Source: CBDANO01 sp965197665 (GTDB lineage Bacteria > Chloroflexota > Dehalococcoidia > Lucifugimonadales > UBA3495). Taken from it: a stretch of 64,000 nt of DNA. Of the stretch, positions 7,518 to 16,039 are shown in pieces; position 1 is the first letter of the stretch, and each line of letters opens with the position of its first letter. The translations under genes and the position numbers were made by a program. The notes beneath the pieces are model-generated. The model did not search any database. It was not told where the DNA came from and saw nothing but the letters and a program-made list of their open reading frames with translations. The stretch lies in assembly GCA_965197665.1 (NCBI GenBank), contig CBDANO010000005.1, positions 372,001 through 436,000 on the forward strand, read 5' to 3'.

Positions 7518-9830
7518 TTATTGTTGCTGCCGATTCCAAAGGGCCTCCAGGACGTTGCCCGGAGACATAGGGAGCTTGTCCATCCTGACGCCGACGGCAT
7601 GGTAGACGGCGTTGGCTATGGCGGCCATAGGCGGCACCAAGGGCACCTCGCCCACACCCCGGACGCCGAAGGGATGTCCGGGGTTGGCTATCTCCACTAT
7701 GACCGTGTCGATCATGGGCAAATCCAAGCTGGTGGGCATTCGGTAGTCCAAGAAGCTGGAGTTCGCCATGTGCCCTTGTTGGTCCATGAAGTATTCTTCA
7801 TTCAGCGCCCAGCCGATACCCTGGACCGCTCCACCCTGCATCTGGCCTTCGACGTAGCTGGGGTGCACCGCCTTGCCGGCGTCTTGGAGCGCGGTGTAAC
7901 GCAAGATGTCTACTTTTCCGGTGTCAGTATCCACCTCGACGTCCACGATGTGCACGGCGAAGGCGGTGCCGACGCCGCCGGGATTGACGTTGCCGCGGCC
8001 AACGATGGGGCCGCCCGTGGCGTTCATTCCGGCCGCCAGTTCCTTGAAAGTAAGGCGAAGCTCCGGGTCGGACCGGTGGGAAGCGGCGGCGCCCTGGTAA
8101 TCAACGTCTTCCACGGGCACGTCCCAGATGCGCGCCGCCCGTTGGACCAACTGCTGCCGCACGTCCATAGCCGCTTCGTAGGCGGCCCACCCGGTCTTAA
8201 AAGCTACTCCGCTCCCTCCGGTCATCGACGTGAACCCCACGGAGTCGGTGTCTCCCACCAACGGGCGAACGTCCTCCGCGGCGATTCCTAGCACTTCAGC
8301 GAGTTGCTGCGCCAACGCAACCCGGGTCCCTCCGATGTCGGGCGAGCCTTCGATCAAACTGACGGTTCCATCGGAGTTGACGCTGGCGACGGCGCTGGAC
8401 GGCCCTCCGGCGTTGAACCAGAACCCCGCGGCCACACCCCGACCCCGGCGGGGACCCTCCAAAGGCGCATTGTAATGATCGTGCTCCTTGGCAGCTTCGA
8501 AGGTTTCCAGGCATCCGATGCGCGGGAATCTGGGGCCGGTGATCCTTCGAGTGCCCTCCTTGGCGCCGTTGATCAACCGAAATTCCAGAGGGTCCATTCC
8601 GATCTTCTCGCAGATTTCGTCGATGACGGTCTCCGCGGCGAAAGCGGCGCCCGGCGCGCCGGGCGCCCGGTAAGCGGCGGTCTTGGGCTTGTTCAAAACT
8701 ATGTCGTACCCTTCAATGCGGCCGTCAGCGATATCGTAAGGGCCCAGCACGCACTGGCACCCCGGGTTTACCGGCGAACCGGGAAACGCGCCCGCTTCAT
8801 AGACCAGCGTCACGTCAGCGGCAGTGATCTTTCCTTCCTTGGTCGCTCCCATCTTCATTCGCATATAGCTGCCCGACGTTGGACCGGTGCCCTCGAAGAC
8901 TTCGGCCCGGGACATGGAGACCTTGACCGGCTGACCCGTTTTCTTGGAGAGTAGCGCGGCGACGGGTTCCAAGTAAACGAGGGTCTTACCCCCGAAGCCG
9001 CCGCCGATTTCCAATGGGTATACCTTGATGTCCGATATGGGGATGCCGAGGACCATAGCAGTCTGGTCCCGAACGTTGAAGTGGCCCTGGCTGCTGCACC
9101 AGATGGTGACGTCGCCGTCGGCGGCCCAAAGGGCGGTGGCGGTGTGGGGCTCGATGTAACCCTGGTGGACCGACTGGGTCCGAAACTCCCGTTCCACTAC
9201 CGCGTCGGCCTCGTCGAATCCTTTTCCGGGGTCGCCAACCTCGAAGACGAAGTGGTTGGCTACGTTGGTAGAATTTTCGCCGTCGTCGTCGGAGCGGAGA
9301 CCGCCGGGCCGCACGTTCGGGTCGCTGGCGTTAACCAGCCTCTCGTGGAGGACCGGAGCGCTGTCTTCCATGGATTCTAAGACGTCGGTCACAAAGGGGA
9401 GCACTTCATAGTCCACGTCGATAAGGGCAAGGGCCTGTTCGGCAACGTGGGGGCTGGCGGCCGCTACCGCCGCTACCGCATGACCCTTGTACAGCGCTTT
9501 GTCCACCGCCAAGCAGTTGTTGCTAAGGAACCTGGGATTCATCATGGCACCCTCGCCCAGGTCAACCAATTTCCCGCCGGGCTGGGGCAGCTCGGCCCCG
9601 GTCACCACGGCCTTCACGCCGGGGAGGGCCAGAGCGCGGGCCGCGTCGATGGACTTGATACGGGCGTGGGGATGAGGACTCCTCAGAATTTTTCCGTAGA
9701 GGAGGCCGGGAAGGTTGATGTCCGCCCCATAGCGGGCCCTTCCGGTTACTTTTTCCATGCCGTCGTGGCGAATGGGCCGGGTACCCACTACGTTATATTC
9801 CTGGTTGGAAAGCACCACGTTGGAAGCCAT
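7518..9830 (-). CDS. Xanthine-oxidase-family molybdopterin-binding large subunit
   Basis: A 770-residue protein from the ATG at 9830, which has GGAGG 11 bases upstream; the open frame to 9992 adds an unlikely leader. It belongs to the molybdenum hydroxylase family (CO dehydrogenase CoxL / aldehyde and xanthine dehydrogenase large subunit). Landmarks are the N-terminal GTRPIRHDGMEKVTGRARYGADI segment, GGGFGGK, AYRAPGAPGAAFAAETVIDEI, and a C-terminal GVGEVPLVPP holding the Glu expected of the catalytic base. The CoxL AYXCSFR loop is not evident, so CO is an unlikely substrate; hydroxylation of an N-heterocycle or aldehyde is more likely (inference). The FAD-binding and 2Fe-2S subunits that such enzymes need are not adjacent. 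It follows a GH105 fusion gene by 79 bases. Confidence 0.9.
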   Translation of the reverse strand: MASNVVLSNQEYNVVGTRPIRHDGMEKVTGRARYGADINLPGLLYGKILRSPHPHARIKSIDAARALALPGVKAVVTGAELPQPGGKLVDLGEGAMMNPRFLSNNCLAVDKALYKGHAVAAVAAASPHVAEQALALIDVDYEVLPFVTDVLESMEDSAPVLHERLVNASDPNVRPGGLRSDDDGENSTNVANHFVFEVGDPGKGFDEADAVVEREFRTQSVHQGYIEPHTATALWAADGDVTIWCSSQGHFNVRDQTAMVLGIPISDIKVYPLEIGGGFGGKTLVYLEPVAALLSKKTGQPVKVSMSRAEVFEGTGPTSGSYMRMKMGATKEGKITAADVTLVYEAGAFPGSPVNPGCQCVLGPYDIADGRIEGYDIVLNKPKTAAYRAPGAPGAAFAAETVIDEICEKIGMDPLEFRLINGAKEGTRRITGPRFPRIGCLETFEAAKEHDHYNAPLEGPRRGRGVAAGFWFNAGGPSSAVASVNSDGTVSLIEGSPDIGGTRVALAQQLAEVLGIAAEDVRPLVGDTDSVGFTSMTGGSGVAFKTGWAAYEAAMDVRQQLVQRAARIWDVPVEDVDYQGAAASHRSDPELRLTFKELAAGMNATGGPIVGRGNVNPGGVGTAFAVHIVDVEVDTDTGKVDILRYTALQDAGKAVHPSYVEGQMQGGAVQGIGWALNEEYFMDQQGHMANSSFLDYRMPTSLDLPMIDTVIVEIANPGHPFGVRGVGEVPLVPPMAAIANAVYHAVGVRMDKLPMSPGNVLEALWNRQQQ

Positions 9831-9909
9831 CGCCTTTATACCTCCGTTATGATCACTCCCCCGGGCGGATAGAACCTTCCGTCCGGGGCTATTTGACGGT
9901 CTAAGTCGT

Positions 9910-11622
9910 CTACTCCAAGCTATGTTGGGCCAAGTGTTCCAACTCCGCCGCGAACCACAAAGCCATGCCTCCGGCCCGGTCGTCCTTCCCAAACACCGCG
10001 GGGCAGTGCAAGTAGTCCCTCAAGCAGGCCTGGGGCCCGGCGCCCCCACAGGCGTCCACGACGTTTCCCTCGTCGTCGATGCGCTCGTTGACACCCTGCC
10101 AAGCCAACTGTAGCGGCTCCAGAAAAGAAAGGTCAAGCCAGCCCAAGCGCAACCCTCTGGTGGCGGCGTAGCCGAACATGCAGGTACCGGTAAATTCCTG
10201 GTACGACCCCTTCACGTCGAGAACTTGGGGGAACATCCCTGACGGTTGTTGATAGGACCGAAACCCGTCCATGAGGGCCGAATACATCTCCAGTATAGCG
10301 TCTCTGCCGGGGCTGCTCTCGGGTGTGTAGGTCAGGCTTTCGGCCAGTCCCAAGGCCGCGAAGCCGTTCCCAATGCCCCAAAAATATGGCGCCGACGGGC
10401 AGTGCCGGAACAGCCCGTTATCTTCCTGAGTGTCCAGGTCCGACAGGAACCGGGTCAGCAACTCCAAGTAGCGGCTTTCGCCGGTAACCTGGAAGGCCCG
10501 GCCCAAGATTGCTCCAGCCGTGAATATGTCCTCTGTCCTGAAGTCCGGGTCGGCCGGGGCCGGTGGGCCGCCCGTCATCGATGGCCGGTAGTGGTCCGCC
10601 GCCTTGACCACCAAGTCGGACCACCGGCGGTCTCCGGTAGCGTCGGCCAGTTCCGTCCCCCAAATCACACCGGCCAGGTCGGCGCTGGTGGGCGCCCCGC
10701 CGAAGGGGCCGGCCCCCGCCGCTCCGTCGGCGGAGAGCATACCGGCTACGTCGGAAGCCGCCGCGGCGCCATTTGGGTTAAGGCTCGCCAGACGAAGCCG
10801 ACCGCTGATAGCCACGCCCTCCGCGTAGGTCTTCGGGGCCGGGCTGTGGCCGTAAATCGAGTCGAGAATACTCGCCGTCCAGAGCCTGGACCTGGAACGC
10901 CGCAGGTCGAGAGCGCGGCGGGCCGGCGACGGCTCCCAAGAGGGAAACTGGGGTACAAAGCTTAGAAGCCTACCTAACTCGGCGCCGAGCCTTCGAGGCT
11001 GGACGATCAGACGCAGTCCCGGAATGGCATCCAGGCCGTTCGGCGCCCCCAAGCCGAGGGCGAACAAGAGAGAGCCGTCTTCCGGCATGTTGGCCGCCGC
11101 CACCGCCGGAGCAAGCCGTTTCGCCGCCCGGTTTGCTTGCCACTGGACCCGGTCTCCCGGTATCACCTCCAACACCAAGTCGGGCGCTTGAAAGGAAACC
11201 CAGCGCCACAAGTAACGCCGCTCCGGGTTAGTGTGGTGGTCGTAGAATTGTCCCTCCGGAGGGTATCCCGTCGAGGGGTCTCCGCCGGCGCCGTTGCCGC
11301 TCACCCCGTCCGACGCCAGCCCGTCGGGGTAGCCGCACGGAACGGCGCTAAGAGCAATGGAACCGGCGAAACGCTGGCCGCTGGAAGCGAACATGTCCAG
11401 CGACTGCATTGCTAGTTCCAAGTCCGCAACCCGGCCCGATAAGCCGGCTACCAGCAGCACCCTGGCCCGCTGCGTCGTTGGGATATAGGCGTCGCGGTCC
11501 AGCAACGCTGGTATGTCCCGGCCTGAGCGAGTAACGCCGCAAGCCCATCGAGTCCACAGGCTCGGCCTTCTCCGGACCATGGAATCCAGGAAGTCTTCCA
11601 GGTCTAACAGAAGCTCCGTCAT
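9910..11622 (-). CDS. Fusion of an inactive M14 carboxypeptidase-like domain and a GH88/GH105-like domain
   Basis: A 570-residue protein with two apparent parts. Residues about 20-210 follow the layout of zinc carboxypeptidases (RSGRDIPAL; VLLVAGLSGRVADLE; VPCGYPDG in place of NPDG; PERRYLWRWVSFQAPDLVLEV), but the zinc ligands are gone: the HGxE position reads SGRVAD and the later His position reads IPGD. Residues about 260-565 resemble unsaturated glycuronyl hydrolases (six-helix toroid): TEDIF at 363-367 with the likely catalytic Asp365, WGIGNGFAALGLAE at 415-428, GMFPQVLD, and EFTGTCMFGYAATRG. The substrate could be an unsaturated uronide or another ring sugar (inference). It lies 15 bases after the MBL gene and 79 before the molybdenum hydroxylase. 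No signal peptide is seen. Confidence 0.7.
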   Translation of the reverse strand: MTELLLDLEDFLDSMVRRRPSLWTRWACGVTRSGRDIPALLDRDAYIPTTQRARVLLVAGLSGRVADLELAMQSLDMFASSGQRFAGSIALSAVPCGYPDGLASDGVSGNGAGGDPSTGYPPEGQFYDHHTNPERRYLWRWVSFQAPDLVLEVIPGDRVQWQANRAAKRLAPAVAAANMPEDGSLLFALGLGAPNGLDAIPGLRLIVQPRRLGAELGRLLSFVPQFPSWEPSPARRALDLRRSRSRLWTASILDSIYGHSPAPKTYAEGVAISGRLRLASLNPNGAAAASDVAGMLSADGAAGAGPFGGAPTSADLAGVIWGTELADATGDRRWSDLVVKAADHYRPSMTGGPPAPADPDFRTEDIFTAGAILGRAFQVTGESRYLELLTRFLSDLDTQEDNGLFRHCPSAPYFWGIGNGFAALGLAESLTYTPESSPGRDAILEMYSALMDGFRSYQQPSGMFPQVLDVKGSYQEFTGTCMFGYAATRGLRLGWLDLSFLEPLQLAWQGVNERIDDEGNVVDACGGAGPQACLRDYLHCPAVFGKDDRAGGMALWFAAELEHLAQHSLE

Positions 11623-11637
11623 AGCGGCAGCCGGCGC

Positions 11638-12402
11638 CTATCCCTTTTGCACGGTGTTGATATTAACCGGGCGGGTACCGAGCACTCTGAAGGTTACCGA
11701 CGTCTCCCCCAGTCCTTCGGTGCTATTGATGACCTCCAGATTGAAAGGACCTTCCAAGTAGCTGATCTGGTCCCCTGTCAGACGGAACGGCCGGTCGTGG
11801 CCGGGATAGAAGACCCGGGCCGCGTCGACCATCTTCTCCACGCTGCTTCTGGCGTCTTCCACGTCCCAGAACACGTTGGTGGGCAGGCCCCGCAGGACCG
11901 TGCCGCTGTCCGGCATGGCGTCGCCGGCGATGAGGACCGTCTCGGCCCCGCCGCCTACCGCGACGCTGATGTGGCCCTTGGTATGGCCGGGAGTTTCGAC
12001 GATGGAAACACCTTCAATCACTTTGTCTCCCTCGGAGACCAACTCCAAGTTCATCTTGTCCACCATGTCAGCCATGTACTGGGCCACCGCGTGGTCGCCG
12101 CGGTTGGGATTGCGGGCGTAGTCCATTTCAGTGGGGTGGACCAATATGCGGGCATTGCGGAACAGGTCGGTGTTCTGGCAATGGTCCCAGTGCATGTGAG
12201 TAAGAACGACTACGTCTACGTCTTCGGGAGTGAGATTTTTGCTGGCCAGGGCTTCGAACAACCACCTTCGACGGGAAGACGGCCCGGTATCGACCAAGAT
12301 GGTCTGATTGTCCACCGTCACCAGAGCGTTGGTGGACAATCCCAATGGTCCCTGGTCGGAGTTGAAAGCGAATCCGTAGGTGAGAACTTCGATGTCGACC
12401 AT
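11638..12402 (-). CDS. MBL-fold metallo-hydrolase, lactonase-like
   Basis: The 254 residues carry the metallo-beta-lactamase signature HMHWDHCQN (HxHxDH) after VDVVVLTH, with further ligands in ETPGHTKGHIS and AGDAM and a terminal His in FYPGHDRP. The layout matches the N-acyl-homoserine-lactonase-like group, which hydrolyses lactones or other cyclic esters using two metal ions. The start ATG follows a GACAGGAGGCAGC stretch with a good SD. It is the first gene of an apparent three-gene operon with the M14/GH105 fusion and the molybdenum hydroxylase. That context suggests opening of a cyclic intermediate rather than quorum quenching (inference). Confidence 0.9.
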   Translation of the reverse strand: MVDIEVLTYGFAFNSDQGPLGLSTNALVTVDNQTILVDTGPSSRRRWLFEALASKNLTPEDVDVVVLTHMHWDHCQNTDLFRNARILVHPTEMDYARNPNRGDHAVAQYMADMVDKMNLELVSEGDKVIEGVSIVETPGHTKGHISVAVGGGAETVLIAGDAMPDSGTVLRGLPTNVFWDVEDARSSVEKMVDAARVFYPGHDRPFRLTGDQISYLEGPFNLEVINSTEGLGETSVTFRVLGTRPVNINTVQKG

Positions 12403-12637
12403 GACCCGCTGCCTCCTGTCAAGTAGCTTCGAGTAGCTGACCAGAGGTTCGTATTGCTATATGGCAAAGCAGGGTGAAGTCAGGGGTATGAAAGTCCCGG
12501 GGCGCCCCAGCACACAACCCGCGCGAATCGCTCACGGGCAAGTTGTTCGACAGCAGTTACGCGGTTGGCTGCGAGATTTCCTCTGGTAACGGGCCGGGCC
12601 GGGTATGAGAGCACCCTCAGGGGCGTAATTCTTACGT

Positions 12638-13750
12638 TCAATTGAAATTGGGCATCACTTCCTCGGCGAATAGCCTCATGGAGCCTTCGATTTCTTCGTA
12701 TGATAGGCCGCCGGTATCCAGAGCGGCGAGGAAGTGGGTGACGTGGGTGGATTCCAGTTCCTTGATAGTTTCGGTGACTCTTTCCGGAGTCCCAATGGCG
12801 CCCATGGCTTGGGGGATCTGTCTTTCCAGCAGGTCGGGCTCGATATAGTGGTCCTTGGCATAGTGCTCATACCCGCTCAAGTTACTGGCCTGGGCCAGCC
12901 TGGAAACCGGACGCCGCAGGAAGGCGGCCATGTCGCCGGCCCATTCCAGTCTGGGTCTCATGACTTCCAGGGCCCGTTCTTCGCTCTCGGCAACGAACAG
13001 ATTCCTCAACGCGGCAACTCGGATGTCTTCTTCGGCTACTCCCGATTCCAGCATCTTGGAGCGGTATGACCTGATCACGTCCTCGTCGGCCTCAGGGGCG
13101 GCGGGGAAGAAGGTGCTGCCCGCGGTGATGAGGCCCCACCGGTGACTCACCGCCACGTCCAGCGACTCGGGGCTGTGAGTAACCGCCATCCAAATGGGTG
13201 GATGGGGCTTCTGCAACGGCTTTGGAATTACCATTACCTCGGGAAATGAGAAGAATTTGCCATCGTATGAGACCCGCTCATTGGTCCAAGCCTTGACGGC
13301 GATATCCATACCCTCAACGAGGCGCTCCCGGGACTCGGCCATGTCCAAGCCGTACGCGTCGAACTCCCGTTTCTGGTAACCGCGGCCGGCCCCGATGATC
13401 ATCCGCCCCCGGCTAAGTACGTCCAGCATCGCAATGTCTTGCGCCAAGCGCAGCGGCTGATGCCAGGGAACGATGAAGCAAGCAACCCCGATTTTTATCC
13501 GGTCGGTCTTGGCGGCTATGGCGCCCAGAATGCTTTGGGGAGAGCTAACGATGCTGTGCTCGCTGAATGCGTGCTCCACCACCCAAACGGAATCGAAGCC
13601 CAACTCATCGGCCAACTCGGCGCCTTTGACGATGTCCCCGTAAACCTCGGTCTCGGTCCGGCGAATTGGATTGGGATTCACTTTGCTTTCGTCGGCGTAT
13701 TGCTCGTGTAGCAAGGGCCGCTGGCCTAGAAAAGTACAACCAAACTTCAT
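12638..13750 (-). CDS. LLM-class flavin-dependent oxidoreductase 2
   Basis: A 370-residue luciferase-like protein. Seen are the N-terminal MKFGCTFLGQRP strand, AELADELGFDSVWVVEHAFSEH, IKIGVACFIVPWHQPLRLAQDIAMLDVLSRGRMIIGAGRGY, and KPHPPIWMAVTHSPESLDVA. Of the three LLM genes here it is the longest and the closest in layout to alkanal- or F420-type monooxygenases. Cofactor and substrate cannot be read from sequence. It starts at an ATG in a GGGGGTTAATT context and lies between the MBL operon and the ferritin-like gene, all on the minus strand but separated by gaps of 116-235 bases. Confidence 0.9.
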   Translation of the reverse strand: MKFGCTFLGQRPLLHEQYADESKVNPNPIRRTETEVYGDIVKGAELADELGFDSVWVVEHAFSEHSIVSSPQSILGAIAAKTDRIKIGVACFIVPWHQPLRLAQDIAMLDVLSRGRMIIGAGRGYQKREFDAYGLDMAESRERLVEGMDIAVKAWTNERVSYDGKFFSFPEVMVIPKPLQKPHPPIWMAVTHSPESLDVAVSHRWGLITAGSTFFPAAPEADEDVIRSYRSKMLESGVAEEDIRVAALRNLFVAESEERALEVMRPRLEWAGDMAAFLRRPVSRLAQASNLSGYEHYAKDHYIEPDLLERQIPQAMGAIGTPERVTETIKELESTHVTHFLAALDTGGLSYEEIEGSMRLFAEEVMPNFN

Positions 13751-13866
13751 AATTAACCCCCACGGTGTTAAATAGAATTTGCCGGCGGGAGTGCAGAATT
13801 CCCGGTGTAAGCGAAGCTTATCGTTTTGCTTAGGGCGCGCCCGCTAACCGGCGATTTCAATAAGTC

Positions 13867-14337
13867 TTAACTGCCGCCATCCACCTTGGAATAGGCCTGC
13901 TCCATCAAGCTACCGGAATCCGATTCTTCGTCGGCGAACCATCGAAGCAAGGAACGGGTCAGCGGGTCTACTCCCTCGTCCTCGATAGCCGCCTCGAAGC
14001 GGTCCCTTACCGTGGGCTTTGACTGCCGGCCCAGCGCGTCTTTGAACCACTGTATTTTCTCGGCGTCCGGCGCATCGGACCCCAAGACTTCGAGGCGCTC
14101 GATCAGGTTGGGGTCCTCTGTCTGCTCCACGTCGTAGCCCAACTCCCGGATGCGGCGCTCGAATATGTCGCGGTGGCTGGTTTCCCGTTCCGACACCAGG
14201 TTCAAACAATGCCGCAAAGCTTGGTTACTTGTTTTGTCGGCCCAAGCCTTCAAGTAAACGCCGGCCCCGGCCTCTCCCACGCGAACCGCATCCAGAAGGT
14301 CTATGTATTCCGGTCTTTGGGTTTGAGCTTGCGCCAT
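13867..14337 (-). CDS. Ferritin-like four-helix-bundle protein
   Basis: The 156 residues are mostly helical with paired metal-ligand-like positions: LLDAVRVGEAGAGVYLKAW and LVSERETSHRDIFERRIRELGY. This resembles the ferritin-like/rubrerythrin superfamily, where the Glu residues and the His of ExxH bind a di-metal centre. The C-terminal part is acidic (EDEGVDPLTRSLLRWFADEESDSG). Whether it binds iron is uncertain because only some of the expected carboxylates are obvious. SD-like AGGGGGACC precedes the ATG. It is not tightly coupled to the neighbouring LLM or HicB genes. Confidence 0.6.
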   Translation of the reverse strand: MAQAQTQRPEYIDLLDAVRVGEAGAGVYLKAWADKTSNQALRHCLNLVSERETSHRDIFERRIRELGYDVEQTEDPNLIERLEVLGSDAPDAEKIQWFKDALGRQSKPTVRDRFEAAIEDEGVDPLTRSLLRWFADEESDSGSLMEQAYSKVDGGS

Positions 14338-14402
14338 ATGGTCCCCCTATGTTCGTTACTTCGGCCGGATTCCGCTTTTAGCGAACTTGAGCCATGCTCA
14401 CA

Positions 14403-14591
14403 TCAAAAAATCTGCAAACCTTCTTTTCCCGCGGCCTCTATGTATCCGAGTATGGCTTCTCTGGTATTCCCAATTGCTTCTTCCTTCGTCTGCCCATAAG
14501 TCGATAGGAAGTCCAGAGCAGGCACATACGTTACCCAAACCCGCTCTTCCGCGTCCCACTCTAGTATCGTATTGAAAGAACGTAATACCAT
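14403..14591 (-). CDS. HicB-like antitoxin-fold protein, apparently orphan
   Basis: From the ATG at 14591 this is 62 residues with the HicB core: a strand FNTILEWDAEERVWVTYVPAL, then LSTYGQTKEEAIGNTREAILGYIEAAGKEG. That is the partial RNase H-like fold of HicB antitoxins and stand-alone UPF0150 proteins. The open frame reaches 14735 (110 residues), but the extra N-terminus is low-complexity Ser/Thr and lacks a domain. No obvious SD precedes either start. A HicA toxin (small dsRBD protein with a catalytic His) should be adjacent; only 65 bases separate this gene from its downstream neighbour and upstream lies a divergent acyl-CoA dehydrogenase, so no HicA fits here. Confidence 0.62.
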   Translation of the reverse strand: MVLRSFNTILEWDAEERVWVTYVPALDFLSTYGQTKEEAIGNTREAILGYIEAAGKEGLQIF

Positions 14592-14771
14592 TGCAGGTGG
14601 TCGAAGTTTCGCAAGATTGAGGCGATGGACAGACTCAACATACACGACTTGGGACTTGGGGGCAAGGGTTTCAGATATGGTTTCAGATGTTGAAGTACCC
14701 CTGTCGGCTGTAGAGGATTCGGACTGCGCGCCCATGATACAATCTGATGGTCCGCGAAGGGCGGAGAATGA

Positions 14772-15962
14772 ATGGGAGGTACAGTGGCCCAGCTAACCGA
14801 AGCCCAGAGGGGAATCGTAAACACCATCAGGGAGTTCGTACGGCGAGAGGTGAATCCCGTCGCCTCTCAGATGGAACACGAGGACAAGTACCCTTTCGAG
14901 TTGGTGGAGCGGATGAAGGAGTTGGGCCTGTTCGGGGCCATAATTCCTCAGGAGTACGGCGGTCTCGAGCTTGACTTTTCTACCTACGCCCTAGTCATCG
15001 AAGAAATCTGCCGGGGCTGGATGAGCCTGAGCGGGGTGCTCAATTCCCACTTGATTATGGCCTACATGGTAGAAACGAGCGGAACCAGAGAGCAGAAGGA
15101 ACGGTTCCTTCCATTGATGGCCAGCGGTGAGAAGCGGGGAGGCATCTGCATTACCGAGCCCAACGCGGGGAGTGACGTCCAAGCCATCGAGACCCGGGCC
15201 GTCCGGGACAGTGACGACTACGTTGTCAACGGTACCAAGACCTTGATTACCAACGGCCGCCACGGGAACACCTTCGCTCTGGTAACCAAGACGGACCCAG
15301 CCGCCGACCCGCCGCGCCGGGGAATGAGCATATTCATCGCCGAAAAGGGTCCGGGGTTCGACGTAGTCCGGGACATTCCCAAGTTGGGCTACAAGGGTAT
15401 AGACACCTGCGAGTTGTCCTTCCAGGACTACCGGGTGTCCGGAGGCAACCTCATCGGGGAGGAAGAAGGAAAGGGGTTCTATCAAATAATGGGCGGGTTG
15501 GAAGTAGGCCGGGTGAACGTCGCCGCTCGCTGCGTCGGCATGGCCCGGGCGGCCTTGGAGGAGGCTATCAAGTATGCCCGGCAACGAAAGACCTTCGGCA
15601 AGCCCATCGCCGAACACCAAGCAATTCAGATGAAGTTGGCAAAAATGGCGACCCAGGTACAAGCGGCCCACCTGATGGTGCGGCATGCCGCCGAGAAGAA
15701 GGACCGGAGGGAGCGGGCAGACCTGGAAGCCGGGATGGCCAAGCTGTACGCCAGCGAGATTTGCTTGGAGGTCGCCACCGACGCAATGCGCATCCACGGC
15801 GGTTACGGCTATACTCAAGACCTTACCGTGGAACGCCACTTCCGGGACGCCCCCCTCATGATCATCGGCGAAGGCACTAACGAGATACAACAGCAGGTTA
15901 TCGCCCGCAATCTGCTGAACAACTATCCAACGGGAGACTTTCTATACGAAGCGGGACTATAG
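14772..15962 (+). CDS. Acyl-CoA dehydrogenase
   Basis: A 396-residue FAD enzyme that introduces an alpha,beta double bond into acyl-CoA. Standard motifs are present: CITEPNAGSDVQAIETRAV (family signature 1), the FAD/substrate loop of NGTKTLITNGRHGN, GGYGYTQDLTVERHFRDA and IIGEGTNEIQQQVIARNLL. The catalytic Glu of the short/medium-chain type is expected in GEGTNEI. ATG 14772 has GGAG five bases upstream. A GTG at 14784 with GGGAGGT before it is a second good start and would remove four residues. It begins a plus-strand run with the MmgE/PrpD and CaiB genes, a set seen together in carboxylic acid breakdown. Confidence 0.95.
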   Translation: MGGTVAQLTEAQRGIVNTIREFVRREVNPVASQMEHEDKYPFELVERMKELGLFGAIIPQEYGGLELDFSTYALVIEEICRGWMSLSGVLNSHLIMAYMVETSGTREQKERFLPLMASGEKRGGICITEPNAGSDVQAIETRAVRDSDDYVVNGTKTLITNGRHGNTFALVTKTDPAADPPRRGMSIFIAEKGPGFDVVRDIPKLGYKGIDTCELSFQDYRVSGGNLIGEEEGKGFYQIMGGLEVGRVNVAARCVGMARAALEEAIKYARQRKTFGKPIAEHQAIQMKLAKMATQVQAAHLMVRHAAEKKDRRERADLEAGMAKLYASEICLEVATDAMRIHGGYGYTQDLTVERHFRDAPLMIIGEGTNEIQQQVIARNLLNNYPTGDFLYEAGL

Positions 15963-16039
15963 ACGATCCTCAAGGTTATCCATCCGGGGGATAAAGCTAT
16001 CTTGATATAGACCAAGCCCCACTTGGGAAAGGAGCCGCC

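Noticed and set aside
9831..9992. Extended N-terminus of the molybdenum hydroxylase
   Set aside because: The extra 54 residues overlap the end of the GH105 fusion and have no family match; the ATG at 9830 has the GGAGG SD.
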